From contig OZ019759.1 in the NCBI GenBank assembly GCA_947034885.2, forward strand, positions 5,520,501-5,584,500: DNA of 64,000 bases. The letters run 5' to 3'. Source of the DNA: Thuidium tamariscinum. Its lineage: Eukaryota; Streptophyta; Bryopsida; Hypnales; Thuidiaceae. The notes beneath the pieces are model-generated. The model was not told where the DNA came from. It made no database searches and saw nothing but the letters and a program-made list of their open reading frames with translations. This document shows, in pieces, positions 22,965 through 35,562 of this stretch (within the stretch, counting starts at the first letter, position 1; every line of letters starts with the position of its first letter). The position numbers were made by a program, and so were the translations under genes.

Positions 22965-23500
22965 TTAAATTATTGTTGGCTCAAACCCTAAAGCCCTCAA
23001 GTGCATTTTTTGGGTTCGTAAACTTTGGGGGCAGCTAACTATAAATGGAGTTTTCATTTTTTTTTCTTTGAAATTTTTACAATTGATGTGCCCAAGAAGT
23101 AGCTTTAAGGCCCAGCAATTTTCGTAACTTTTCACTTTGTGGTTAAAAAGTGATGGCATGATATGTTTTTTCTTTAATCGGAGGGCAGCTCGGGTAGTTG
23201 AAAAAACTTCTTTAAGAAAACCTTTTTCTTCAAAAGTGAAATTTCAAATTGATTCTTTATTCTTTTACAGACATGGGAAGCTTTGTCTTATTTCATTTGG
23301 ATTAAGGAGTCAGAAGTTATGAGCATTTTTAGTTTGTGGGTAGGTATGGTATTAAAAACTGAAATACGTACCCACAAAGTGAAAGTGCTCATAACTTTTC
23401 ACTCCTTACTTCAAATGGAATGAAACAAAGCTTCCTATGTCTTTAAAAAATGAAATTCCAAAATAATACTTGTCTAATGGTGGAAATTTCTAAAAACATC
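22965..23500. repeat. Dispersed non-coding repeat with a long hairpin (relative at 63170-63560)
   Basis: Much of 22980-23345 can be aligned by eye to 63190-63560. Shared stretches include TTTTTTCTTTGAAATTTT, AGGCCCA(G/A)CAATTT, GGTTAAAAAGT and TTTTAGTTTGTGGGTAG. This copy also holds a long hairpin. The arm at about 23270-23345 (GACATGGGAAGCTTTGTC...) is complementary to about 23366-23443 (...GAAACAAAGCTTCCTATGTC), with a loop of about 20 bp. The 63-kb relative keeps only one arm-like side. A non-autonomous DNA element family is possible. Confidence 0.6.
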
Positions 23501-25059
23501 CCCATTTGCCTTACGAAATCTTGGCCAAATCAAATCCAAGATCTTAACCCAAGATATTTTGGAATTAACCCTAATTTACGTAGATATTTTGCAAATTAAC
23601 CAAAAGTCATTTTGGAAATTGTCTTTCTTTAGCCCAAAGATGGCTTTTTACACAAGAAAGAGATCTTGACCAAATCCAATCTTTGATTTTCCAAGAGATA
23701 TTTCTAAAATCACCCCTAATTAACCGTAATTAACGATTAAAAAGTCAAACTAAGAGCTGACCCTCTCTATCTTTTAGGGAACAACTCAAAACGGAAAACC
23801 GTCTGCGCCATTGTCTTCAAAAGACCCCAATTAGCCTAAAGGACCCCTTACCCCTCACTCCTAGGCCATTTGTGCGCCCGATTTGGAATCACGGTAACTC
23901 CAATTAAAAGTCAAAAATCTAACTTTTAGGATTTGCGCATTTTGATGAATCTGTCAAGCTAGGGTTGTTAGGAATGTCTGTGAGAGTAAGTAATGACTCC
24001 TTATTTGCGACAATCGGACATCATTCGCTCCTGATACGTCGGTCAACTCGCCGCCAAATTATAAATTACATTGAAATTCGATGTCGATGCCGGTTCTGGT
24101 AGTTGGGAATGTCGGAATGTCTTCAAACTTGACTGGGCGCTTATTAAGCACACAAAAACCTATCCTAATTTTTAGTGAGATTTTATCGCATCATACATAA
24201 TTTCTAGGAATTTACGAACATTTCTATGTGCAATTGACTTTCCATGGAGTCAACGTGGAATTTCGGAAAAATCCAAAATAATTTGAGTAACATCTAGGGC
24301 ACTCCTAGATTCTTAGTGTAAGTTCCACGCAACCTTGCACTAGTGTACTTTTAGTAATTTGGGATTACTTTGCCCAATTGGACAATTTAATTCTCGATGC
24401 TCGGGAATCGTGGACAATTGTTTAATTCTTGTTCGCTCCTGGCATGCTCCTACCCTTGGAACACCTTTCTATAGTCTTCAATCTCCAATCCTCCATCTTT
24501 CATTTCGTGAAACTCCAATTCTCTAAGCCATTTGTAATTTTTTTTTTTTTAAATTCAATTTATCCCAAAATCAAATTTAGGCCTCGGTAAATCTTCTAGG
24601 CTCGTAGTAGACCCTTTTGGCTTAGTCAGTATGTCATGTGCATCCTTAAAAGGTTGATTTTGCACAGAAAGACACTCGGACTGACTAACTCTTATTGCAA
24701 GCCTATATAGGTTTAAGAAAATCTAAAGACCCAAATTCCTGTAAGGACTCTTGGTATAGATCCAAGAGATCCATACCTACACTCTCGACTCTAAGAAGGT
24801 TCATTAATTTATCTTTGATAATTTTCTTGTTATATTCGGACTCAAATGGACTTGACCTGGAATGGTCGTGGAAGAAAAAGATTCCCTTGTCCGCCTTGGA
24901 TGAAACCAATTTAGACAGATAGAAAACTTATTACTCTCCTTCAACCAAGTTGTGGAGAAAAGGAAAAAGTTGGAGCAGGTGTCACACCTTCAACGCTCCT
25001 GGAGCGTACTTCAAAAGTGTCTTCGGCCGTCGGTAGTCTCTTGCATGACTTCTTGCATC
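23501..25059. other. Non-coding stretch
   Basis: No convincing coding frame. Base composition is more even than the flanks, with some CpG-bearing segments near 23.8-24.1 kb. It could be remains of a retroelement, but no terminal repeat or protein motif was seen. Confidence 0.4.
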
Positions 25060-25250
25060 TTGTCACTAGCTCAAGGGCGGGTGGCACCCCGGCGACAGCC
25101 CAAAGTTCGAACTCTCGTCGCCGGTTTGAAATTCGAAAGACCGCCGCCACACAGGCCATCGGCCCTCGACGGCTCGGAGACGTCCATCGTCTCGCCAGGG
25201 CGGTATAAATACGTTCTTGCCGCTGCGTAGTGATTGCACTTTCATGTAAG
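25060..25250 (+). mobile_element. SINE-like unit with tRNA-type promoter boxes
   Basis: An A-box match TAGCTCAAGGGCGG at 25067-25080 and a B-box match AGTTCGAACTC at 25104-25114 are spaced as in tRNA-derived SINE heads of plants. The unit is GC-rich in an AT-rich setting. A clear 3' tail and target duplication were not found, so the end is a guess. It is not a functional tRNA, as I could not fold a cloverleaf. Confidence 0.45.
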
Positions 25251-28200
25251 AACTAGTGCTAACCTATCCACAAAGTCAAGAGTTACAAAACTTGTGAGGC
25301 CTTAAAGCTACTCCTCGGGCACATCATGTGTAAAATTAAAAAATAAATAAAATTCCATTTATAGTTAGATGCCCAAAGAATATAATGCCAAAAACCACAC
25401 CTTAGGGCTTTAGGGGTTAATTAGCATTGTTTAAGCAATGATGCAATGTCACAAAAATAGGCTATATTAGCATTGAATTCTATAATATTGAGAAGCAATA
25501 AATGAGCATCTATTAATTCTATAGAAGGTCAAAGTCCAAATGCAATTGCAATTCTATTTTACATAGAAGGATTGTTCATCATCCATTTGACATTCCTTGT
25601 CTCCAATAGGAATATAAAATTTACCCTCATAGGATAATAAGGCCAAAAATCACCTGCGTATGATTTGATTATTCCTGTAGAAACAAAGAATGAAACTATT
25701 GGTCCATTAGTATACAAAAAATTTTAATGACCATCTTGGCTATAGAAGGCCATGTCCTTTAAAACTAAACCTTTGACTTTTGAATGACAACGTGTATGAT
25801 AATTGTCAAATGAATGACAAAGAATCTTTGAATGTAAGACAGAATTACAGATCTTCATCTTTAGAATTTAGTGTAAAATCAGAAGGCTTACATTGCTATT
25901 TGACCTCCAATGAATGCTTTTAGGTTTTGGGTACAAACTATTTTACGTGGTATCCAAAATGACAATTTATATGGTAAACAAACTATTCTTTAAGTGTTAA
26001 AAGGCAAACATTATTGACAATTTTTTGTCCTTTGGTTAACCACACCAAACTGTATTTCATATTCACAAGGATGTTTTTAATCCAAATTCGTTTTTGAAGT
26101 TACTTGAATACATTTTTAAAGAATAAAACTGTGAATTCTCTCATTATGATATCATTGACCTCTCTAAGAAAGAAGATACTTTGTGTACTGATCATCTTTT
26201 TAGTGTAAATTAGCCATTTCTTCCTATTTATTCTTGATGTCCAATTTAGCCATAACAATGATATTCTTTGAACTTGAATGCAGCTAATGAAACAAATTTT
26301 TTGAAGTGCAGTTTCTATAACTGAATTTCATAATTTCTATCATTTTTATTATATACTGGTTTTGAAAATGGTCAATGAATTTTTAAATTTTTTTTGTATG
26401 GGATTTAAATTAACATTTCGAGATATTCTTTAAACATTTCTAATTTTGGGACATTGAATAAGTATTCTATGAAGAATGCCAATCCTACCAATAATATATT
26501 GTGCTATAATACCACTAAAAAGTGTACAACATCTAAGAATACTAACAAATTCATCAAAGTTTTAAAATGCCTTTTTCTATAGTCCCAACTCCCAAGGATG
26601 GATATTTATATTGTAATAATCAAAAGAGAAAAAAAAAACATGTTAAATAAAAGTTTTAAAACACAATTCTTATTGCCTAAAAGATGATTCTTAATGCAAT
26701 TGTTCTCAATAATGAATATTGTTAAGAGTCTATTCCTTACATGTGCTTCAATAATTGCCAAAATTGAATTTTAAGGCCAATTCATTAAAAAATTTATCAA
26801 ATATGCATCCAAACTTGCATATGTGCACAAATTATATTTTTGCATTAGTGTCAAAAATGAACCTTTAAAAATGTAAATTTTGGTTGCAGATAAGTTAAGA
26901 GTCAAACCTTTTGCAAGTAACTAAAACCTTGTAAACTACAATATGTTTGTAAGTAATTTTATGGGTTAAATCATCAGATAAAAGCTATGATATGAAAAAG
27001 ATAGTAAATTATAGACTCAAATTGAAAAAACATTTTGATTTTGACCAATTAAAACCTTCAACATTTGGTCCCTTCAGCCTTATATGTGGTAGAAATTGGG
27101 CCTTTGTATTCGCTTTGGTTGCATATGAGTTTATTTTATTTTTGGAGGTGGCTTGGAATGTAATTCTTATTGATTATATTCAATAGATGAAGGATTTAGA
27201 TTTTTAACATTTGCCTAATAATAGAATACATTTTTTCACTCTAATATAAAAATAGACAAATGTAGATACTATTGACAACCTTTAAACCAAAGATAATGTA
27301 GACCTTAACGATAGGTTTTTACTGATTTAGGTGTTTCTAACTAGTGGCAATAATTTTGGATGAACTTACAATGAGGTGGATATTTCTATCCATCCTCAGT
27401 AGATAATAATTTTCCTAAGTAGATGAACATTAGTGAATTATTATAGATATGCATAGATATTAATGAGAAAAGCAACTAGGTGACATATCCATCATTATAA
27501 TAGGTGTATATTAGTGGGAATTGAAAATTTCCACACTCATTTTTGGCTTCAACATGTTTTTAAGTATTGAAGTTTAACAATGTTCAATTAAAGGGAAGCA
27601 TTGACAATAGAGGCAAAAAGAGAAGAAATGCTAAAGTATGAAATTAGTAAACAATTAAGAAGAACACCTATCATATAACCATCTCTTGTCATTTTAGTGA
27701 CAAATATAAGGCCATCATTTACGAAATGAGATTGTATAAAAGTAAATTGACTTGAGAATTTCCTTACCATTTAAGCAAAAATCTTTAAACAAATATTCAA
27801 TTGAGATTGGATCCCATAGTATCCTACTTCATCTTGAATTGATTATCTTTTGTACAAGCAACATAATACCCTTAGATTTCAAATTTTGAAAAATCTTCAT
27901 TCAAGGTAGATTATGTATTTAGAATGTAATTGCTATTCACTTGATGTTCAAGAAACCGCATACAATTGCCTATGGTTGCCTTATTTTTTTCCTTAGCAAA
28001 CAAAAAGTCATTACAATATTATTACATATTCATTTGATTTTTTATAAATCAATATTTTTTCAAGTATTATAAAAAAAATGAATTTTTTTTTTGCAAGTAT
28101 TATAAATTTTTTTTGGGATGTTTGATATTGATGCAACACATGTGTTGAAAGCTTATATTTTATTTTAAAATAAATTCATTTCTTTGTCCTCTCAATGCAT

Positions 28201-29280
28201 GCTACAATAAAAACTTATATATGCTTATTATATTTTTCACAAATTCAAGGGTGACATTTTTACCAATGATTATTGTGAAGATACTTCCATAAATATGAAT
28301 GTTATAAGTAAATTTGTTTGATAAGAATAATCTTTCCTAATAAGGGATAATACTATGTGTAAGTTCATTTTCCAACATGCAGAATAACGAGAAATTAGTT
28401 TTGTAAATTAAAGACAAACCCATTACTAACAAATGCTTATGGAATTCCTAAACCAAAACGTGCAGATTCATCTCCATAATTTGTTGTCCAAATAAGACAC
28501 CCGACACTTCATTATGAAGAATCACATATCATTATTCCATTCCCCAAAGTCTTTGAAAGCTAAACGTGCCTAAGTGCAAAAAGTGGATGATAAACACATT
28601 GAAAATCAATTTCTTTCTCATTATAGATTTGATGGAAGTCACCCTAATTTTTTGAGATACTTCATGAAATTGTTTTCCTATTCAAGGATTTGATTTGGTA
28701 AAACTATGATATATATTTCTCTAAGATTACAAGTGTAGAAGATTGTCAAAATTGCATTGGCTCTAATTCAAACTTTGAATTTCGAAATTGAAGTTATAGA
28801 ATCCAACAAGACAGGAATTCTAGAAAATCACCTTGTTCAGAGCACCTCTTTTCAAATCCATTCCAACAATATTTACTAAAAACATCACAATATTGGGCTT
28901 GTACAATAGGAATTATTTTGTGGAAGAGTGTTTTTGAATTATGGAAATTTGGTTATTCTAATTATTGGCTATAGGTAAAGCACATAGGGAATTCTGTGTT
29001 TCAAAATTTGTAGTAATTTCAATTGAAGAGAAGTACTACCAATTTCTGGGCAGTCTACAATATTTTCAGCAATGCATCTCTGAAATATTTGCTTTGCCTT
29101 GAACTGCCTCGGATTATATGCAAATGTGCTTATTCTATAGGTTTAGGGTACATCTACCTTATGGCACAATCCGTCCTAAATAATTTGGGGTCTACAAATT
29201 CAAGTATGAATTCAAAGTTTGTCCAAATTTCTTTTTCATGAAATTAAAAATTTCAGTGTTTTGTAGGGTAAAACTAGATG
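25251..29280. other. Long AT-rich stretch with no gene seen
   Basis: About 4 kb of strongly AT-rich sequence. Only short chance ORFs are present, none with recognisable content. No clear tandem array was seen. Confidence 0.5.
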
Positions 29281-29932
29281 TGCCACGTTAGCACAGTTAG
29301 AAAAAGTGCCACGTCAGCACGGTGAAATTCTTGGAAGCCTAAATCTGCAGGAGGGCCGGGGGGATCATCTCCCTCCCGTAAACCCTAAACCCTACGCGGG
29401 AGTTTTTGTCCTCCGCTTTCTCGTCGCGTACCTCCACTCCCACGTCGCGTAGTACTCTTGATTTACGACATCTCCTCAACGCGCTGGCGTTTCTAGAGTG
29501 GGGGTTTCAATCTGGTTTCTTGTGAGTGGCTGAGTTTGCGGTGAGCAGCTCATTTCCTGGTGCTTCCTTGAGTGGCGGTGGGGGTGAAATTCGTGTGACG
29601 GAGTTTGAGGTACAACGCATTCTCGTATTTCTCGAATTGCTCGACGTTGACCTACCTTGAGGCGCTGTGAATGCAATTTGTGTGTCACGGAGGTGTGAAT
29701 TCCTTTCAGTTTGTTTCATCTCTATTGCTGCTTGGAGCAGCAAGTTCTACGCGTGGAGACACAACGAGCGAGTAAGTAATTCAAATTTATTTGGAATTAT
29801 GATTTGGTGTGAGATGAAGTTAAATTATAGATGCATTTCGTGTAGTTTTGTATTCCAAGATTCTCCTTCTAAACCGCCAGTCTTTGCTTTAGGTGTGATG
29901 CAACAATGACTTTGGATTAGGATTGGAACAAT
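29281..29932. other. GC-richer leader-like segment with a telo-box doublet
   Basis: It begins with two copies of GTGCCACGTNAGCAC, then AAACCCTAAACCCT at 29380-29393, then a GC-richer segment with a donor-like GA/GTAAGT at 29772. It looks like the promoter or first exon of a plus-strand gene, but no coding frame of weight follows before the CACTA-like terminus at 29933. Confidence 0.3.
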
Positions 29933-30199
29933 CACTATACCAAAACATGGTAAAAAAAAACAACACTCAATTTCCGACTACGGTTCTTTTTGCCACGTTT
30001 TTGTGACAATGGATTCCACTTCTATGCGCAATGAATTCTCAAAAAAATGTGTGACTGTCGCCCAATTTTTTTTGCGCGGTCAGTTCTTTTAGTACATTAA
30101 ATATTCACATACAATTACTAGTGATCATGTCTGTTTCATTCTAAAAGCTAGTTAGTTAATTGGTTAATTATAGGTCTCCGTACACCTTAATTGTTGATA

Positions 30200-32977
30200 T
30201 ATCTAACATGCGCGCGTTCAATCTACATTATGTATGCAGCAAACTAAAGATGGGGCAATACAATTAAATTATGCAAACACATGGCAAATAGAACTGAAGA
30301 GTGCCCTGCGGTAATTTGGAAGTGTACACATTCGCGAGGCCAACAACTGCAATGCCAGGAGGTCTTACAGACAAACATGCACATTGTTGTCTGCGCGCAC
30401 ACTTATACTGTATGTGAAGTCATTGTATACACCACCACTTTAGATTTCAGGGAAAAACAGTTGCTCACTGCTCAATTAACTCCTCGGTGCAAATGTTCAC
30501 TGCTGTGCAACTACGCTTTCTTTTCCAAAATCATGAAAGAGAAATTATTTCACTTATTTTACACTCCCATCAGTACATGCGTAGACCTCGCAGTGCACAC
30601 TGAGCCAGAAAATTGGAATCTTCTGCGCACTACACCTACCTACGTCCACTGCATTTGCAATTAATACCTACTGCACTACCTAGATGGTGGTCACCGCGTG
30701 GACACGCCCATTCCACTGAATTACAGCTCCGAAGGTGTGCAATCATGTGCCACAACCACCCTGATCTTCTACAGCTGAAGACGACGAAAGCTTTTACGGT
30801 GTACCCGGGACATCAGTCCACGGTTCAATCAGCGGACCCATTCTTGGATGTCTTCACCGATGTTGCTGTCCTCCTACTCAGACCCGTCACTGCCGCAAAC
30901 ATGCCCTGCTCTCTCTCAATTCCCGCAGTCATTCCATTGACATCAGACACTGCCCGCGTCCTCCAGATTCCCCCATCCCTCACTCCAAGTTAAGCTTAAT
31001 ATACATTCCCCCCCACTCTAACGTGCCTCTCTGGAATGCTACAGTTTCTGGACGTCCTGTTCCTGAACACACCGTCCTCCAAAAGCAAACTGAAAAGAAA
31101 GTCATGGTTGCTCCAGCAATGGCAGACATAGAATACTTAATTGTGGCTGTTCTTCAAATTCACAACCACTCCCTTTCTTTTCCTAACACCCCCAAGTCAT
31201 GGACATACTTTACATGGGTCATTCATTCTCCGAAAACAACAACCCTGGAGTTCTAGGTAATAGACCGTTACCTCTTCAATGCATTCACTGGATCTGTGAA
31301 AATTAATTGACCCATCACAAGGAGCGGATTCTGACCGCTGCTCATTTAGTCTCCAAGACCTGCACTCCGCTTGGAACACGCTCCACATCTCTTGCACTCC
31401 TCCCCGCCTGCACAACGAACTACATGAGTGCCATATTCAAATGTCATAACATGAACTTCTTCAGAAACATTTTTCGATAATCTTTTCGACATTTCACTTT
31501 TACTACACACAATATAAACCAAATTGTATCTGTCCGCCAGTATTGTAAATCCCAAAGCCCTTCTGAGAACTTCATCCCAATTCCGCAGAACGCCGCCGCC
31601 GCTAGTGTTCGGCGATCCACTACACTACTGATTGCATGTGCTCAGCGGCACCTGCACATCACAGCATCTCATGCCAACACATTACATCCCAGCATTCACA
31701 GAAGACCCCTTCAGTTCAAACACATACGCGCAGCACAGAACTCATTTCCGCTTCATACCCTTCAACTATTTCTTTGGGACACTGATCGTCTGCACCACGT
31801 GGCAGATGATGACAAACTTCACTCACTTTTGCTATGCACGTCCTGCCACCTTCAATGGAACAAATCGTTACCTCTTATAAATATTCTGTTACACTCAAGT
31901 ACTGGACCCACGAAATGCATTAAACTTATGTATACTTCATTTCATTTGCCCATTCTTTCATAAATGTAATACCCACCTCCTGCTCGCACTGAAATTCCCT
32001 TGATACCAACAACAACCTCCAGCACGGCATTACGGTTTCACTCACTTGAAATATGTCGCAGCCCCTTCCTCTTTCGAATGAACACGACCACACCGAATCA
32101 GATCCTGCGAGACATGACAAAAACATGCTCTCCAATTTTGCTGACGACAATCACCTTTCACTAGGAGCATTTCATGTCTGAAGCTGCCTCTACTTTCCTT
32201 CTACTAAGAACTACAACAAGTATGTTACTTCAACGTTCACAACATGTTCCACAGAAAATATTCCTTGCCTTCCATCTCCGCACTATGAAGTCACCCATGC
32301 ATTCATAGAAGCCGACAGAAGCCCTCGTACACATCCGACAAATGCTTTGTACAAAAACACATGCCTTTCACATTTGTCATTGCATATTCTTCGCTTCGTC
32401 TACTCCGAAGAAATTATAATACTACGTACTCCTCAAATGAACGCTTCATGGGACCTCCACTTTCTTCCCTTCTAACATTGTCTACGACTATTTGGACGGT
32501 CATGGCATGAAATAGAACTCTCCATTCACTGCTTGACAACCGCACAGTACTTGGGCACGCTATAGTAGGCACGTGCACTTCAGTTGTCATTATCCTGCAT
32601 TACATGATTAAACAGTTCTCTTAAGCTACCGGACAGAGACTGCCATGTCCAAAACAATGAAAAGGACAAACTATTCCCCCCCAAAAAAAATTCTTCCTTC
32701 AGATTCCAAAACAGGCCCTACAATTTACTTGGGCACGACAAAATGAGATCTCAAAGGCCTCCACTTCAAAACGCCTCTGCACCCACGCAAACATTTAGTT
32801 CATTAATATTACCATGCAACAGAACTATCTCCCTTCTCGCAAGAACCGCCTTCTTTGCAGTTTGTCCAAGAGGCACATTCAAAATTCAATTTGAACGCTC
32901 TACCATGACAAGTAATAACAACACTTCCATGTTATGGTCCATTGCAATTTGAACTGAACAACTGAACACTTTCCACA
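30200..32977 (-). other. CACTA interior, possible exon fragments only
   Basis: Several short minus-strand frames look protein-like, for example 31555-31346 with a Cys-rich HVVRCAGGEECKRCGACSK stretch and 32150-31926. Splice signals were not worked out. They may be exons of a second CACTA gene downstream of the transposase, a common layout in this superfamily. No function can be given. Confidence 0.25.
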
Positions 32978-33349
32978 TTACCAATTACTGCTTTCGTTGC
33001 CCCTTCCATCATTCTCTTCCTCGTCAATACAATTGTCGTTGATGTCATCCCAATCCAGACCATCGAAATCATTGTGATCCTCCTCTACATTGTCCGCCCT
33101 TATCGGTGAGTTCACATCCGGTGAGTAGGTCAGGTTCCCATTTGATTCAAAGTAAACCGACGATGACTCCTCCATTTTCGTGAATTCTGACTTTGTTTCC
33201 TCCGTCCATGCAATGTCACCTGCCCCAGAGTCTACTAGAAGCGCTCTGACAGCCTCCATTTCAGAATGCATTCCATCAGGAAAAACAACTGAGTCAAAAC
33301 GGGCTAAGTACCCTCGAAGCTCGTCACCAGTACGAGGAAATAACACCAT
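32978..33349 (-). CDS. Possible exon of a second CACTA gene, acidic protein
   Basis: An ATG at 33349 opens a 123-codon frame (MVLFPRTGDELRGYLARF) ending at a TAA at 32978. The second half is strongly acidic (HNDFDGLDWDDINDNCIDEE). The end could instead be a donor (TTG/GTAATG). It lies 2.2 kb downstream of the transposase gene on the same strand. No domain is recognised; a partner protein of the transposon is possible. Confidence 0.35.
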   Translation of the reverse strand: MVLFPRTGDELRGYLARFDSVVFPDGMHSEMEAVRALLVDSGAGDIAWTEETKSEFTKMEESSSVYFESNGNLTYSPDVNSPIRADNVEEDHNDFDGLDWDDINDNCIDEEENDGRGNESSNW

Positions 33350-35562
33350 TGCTCTTCAATATGAATTCACCAACAACAGCAAAAACCTCCTCCTACTAAA
33401 TGGAACCCCTAAGCACAATACATTCGACACTTTACAAATGTGCAACTGGATAACACACAGAGGAAAAACGAAACATATAAGTCGCCACTCCCAAGCTTCA
33501 CATAATTACACGCATATCATTCAATCACAACACTTTTATACACGATTTCTTCTACGACTGACATAGAAGTCCCTCCTCACCTATGACCTCTTCCTCGTCC
33601 ATGGTCAATTCTGTCACGTCCACAGCACACGTCAGATTCCACTATGAATTCAGGCTCACACGCCGTCATCTGTGCCGAGAAGACCAGGACTGTACTCGCT
33701 TTCTTTCAAGCAAAGTGACCTCGGCTTGCAGTCCCACTCTACGGTACTGAGTTGACGTCCCACATGAGTGTGCTGTTCACCTCATCTTCTCTGACACTCT
33801 TCCCACCGTCAAGCATCGACATTTGTCACCCAATCACAACCACCATACACATTTTCTTAAGCACATATAATACTTGCAAATATTTCTGGCGCGTCACACT
33901 TTCACATTCAATTCCATGTCCCCCGTACTCCTCTGTCTCCACTCCGATGTTGCATTTGCGCTAAAAGGTGCACGAAGCTTTTCAAATTCTTCTATGTCAC
34001 TAACGCGGACGACAACATACTTTAAACAACTTCAATAATACAAAATCATACTCTTCCCTGGCCACTTCGAGTGCGTTCCCTACTTCTGAAGCTCGCATCC
34101 GCCACCAAAATCAGAAATAAGACATCAAGATTCGAAATCGCATTGATAGGACAGTGCCTCATTGTCAGAGAACTCCAAAATACTTACTTACCTGGACTGC
34201 ACCTACATACTCGGATTCCCTTTTCTTCGCCTCTCTTCCGCATGACTCCTGCATGTCGCGTATTTTTAATCCTCCCGAACTCAGTGGCTCCGTTACCATT
34301 CGGGCGTGTTCTTTTACTGCAATGATTCACATATACCGATGCTACCTGACGTAACAGTGGTCGTTCTTGTTCGATGTTAAACAGGACGTCTGCCCATACC
34401 AATCATTACCTCACGAGACAGCACTCTTAAGAGGGTTCAGGCATAACAAAGTTACTCACAAGACTTTCTCAATGTACGTTTCACACTCCACGAACTCGTC
34501 CCCACATACATTAGCATGTGGACAACGACGCTGAATGCCATAGAAACCTTAAGAACTCACTGCCTCCAGGGACTCGGTCATACCTTTTCCATGCATCACA
34601 ACATACCTTCTGAAAGTGATGCTCGTCCCTGGATCTTTCCATATATTTCATTTGTCCGAATGCCAGATGGTAGTGCTAGCAATTCTCCAGCAATGCCGCA
34701 TTAGCACATCGTCCTCACAACATATCCGTCACTATGGAATCTCCCTTAATTACGACGTCTCATTCCTCCTCCTAATTCTTCACAATTACCTAAGAAATTG
34801 CCGCATCCAATCCCATTAAGACATAGCATAAACGACCACTCACAGATTGGGTCCACTCAAAAAGAACACGGTCCTCCGCTTGTTTTTGAGAAATATTTCC
34901 CTCCCACAAATGGTGCATTGAACAGGAGTTCCTTGCACAGCCATGGCGCTCTGTCCTACTCATCATTCTAAGCTCCCCCCCCCGCTTCTGTGAATTCATT
35001 GTTCTTGCGTCTGTTTTCTTCATCTTCTAGCTGTACTTCTCTTTGACTTGCTGGACCAAATCAAAGCAGGACCTAATCATGAACGTTGCCTTTGGGCGTC
35101 TGGGATCTTCTACGCGACCCTGCATTACACAATTCCCCGTAATCTATGCAGTCATTTATCAACGACAACATGTCCCTACTGTTTCATCTATATTGCGAAC
35201 GCACTCCCCTTCCTATCATAACAAACAAAACAGAAGAATGCGCGCACGGACGCTTTCATTTCCGAAAGCACTGAACAAGTCTTGCGCCTTCACCACGACT
35301 ACACGCAGGCAACACATCTGCGCACTCGATCTCCTACGCAAGTGCGCAACAGACCTCCCCTTTTCAAAAAAGTAAAAGGACCACGTTGCTGTTGTGTCCT
35401 CTTTTTCATTTCACTATCTCCCTCACTATAATGCAATTACTCACATGCGTCATTTTATTTTTCCCCATGACCTCAGCTTCACAATGCCCAAATTACAATG
35501 GAAAAGGTACCATACCTATGGAGATCCACGATCCCACAAAGTAAATGCATGTGTCGCCCTCA

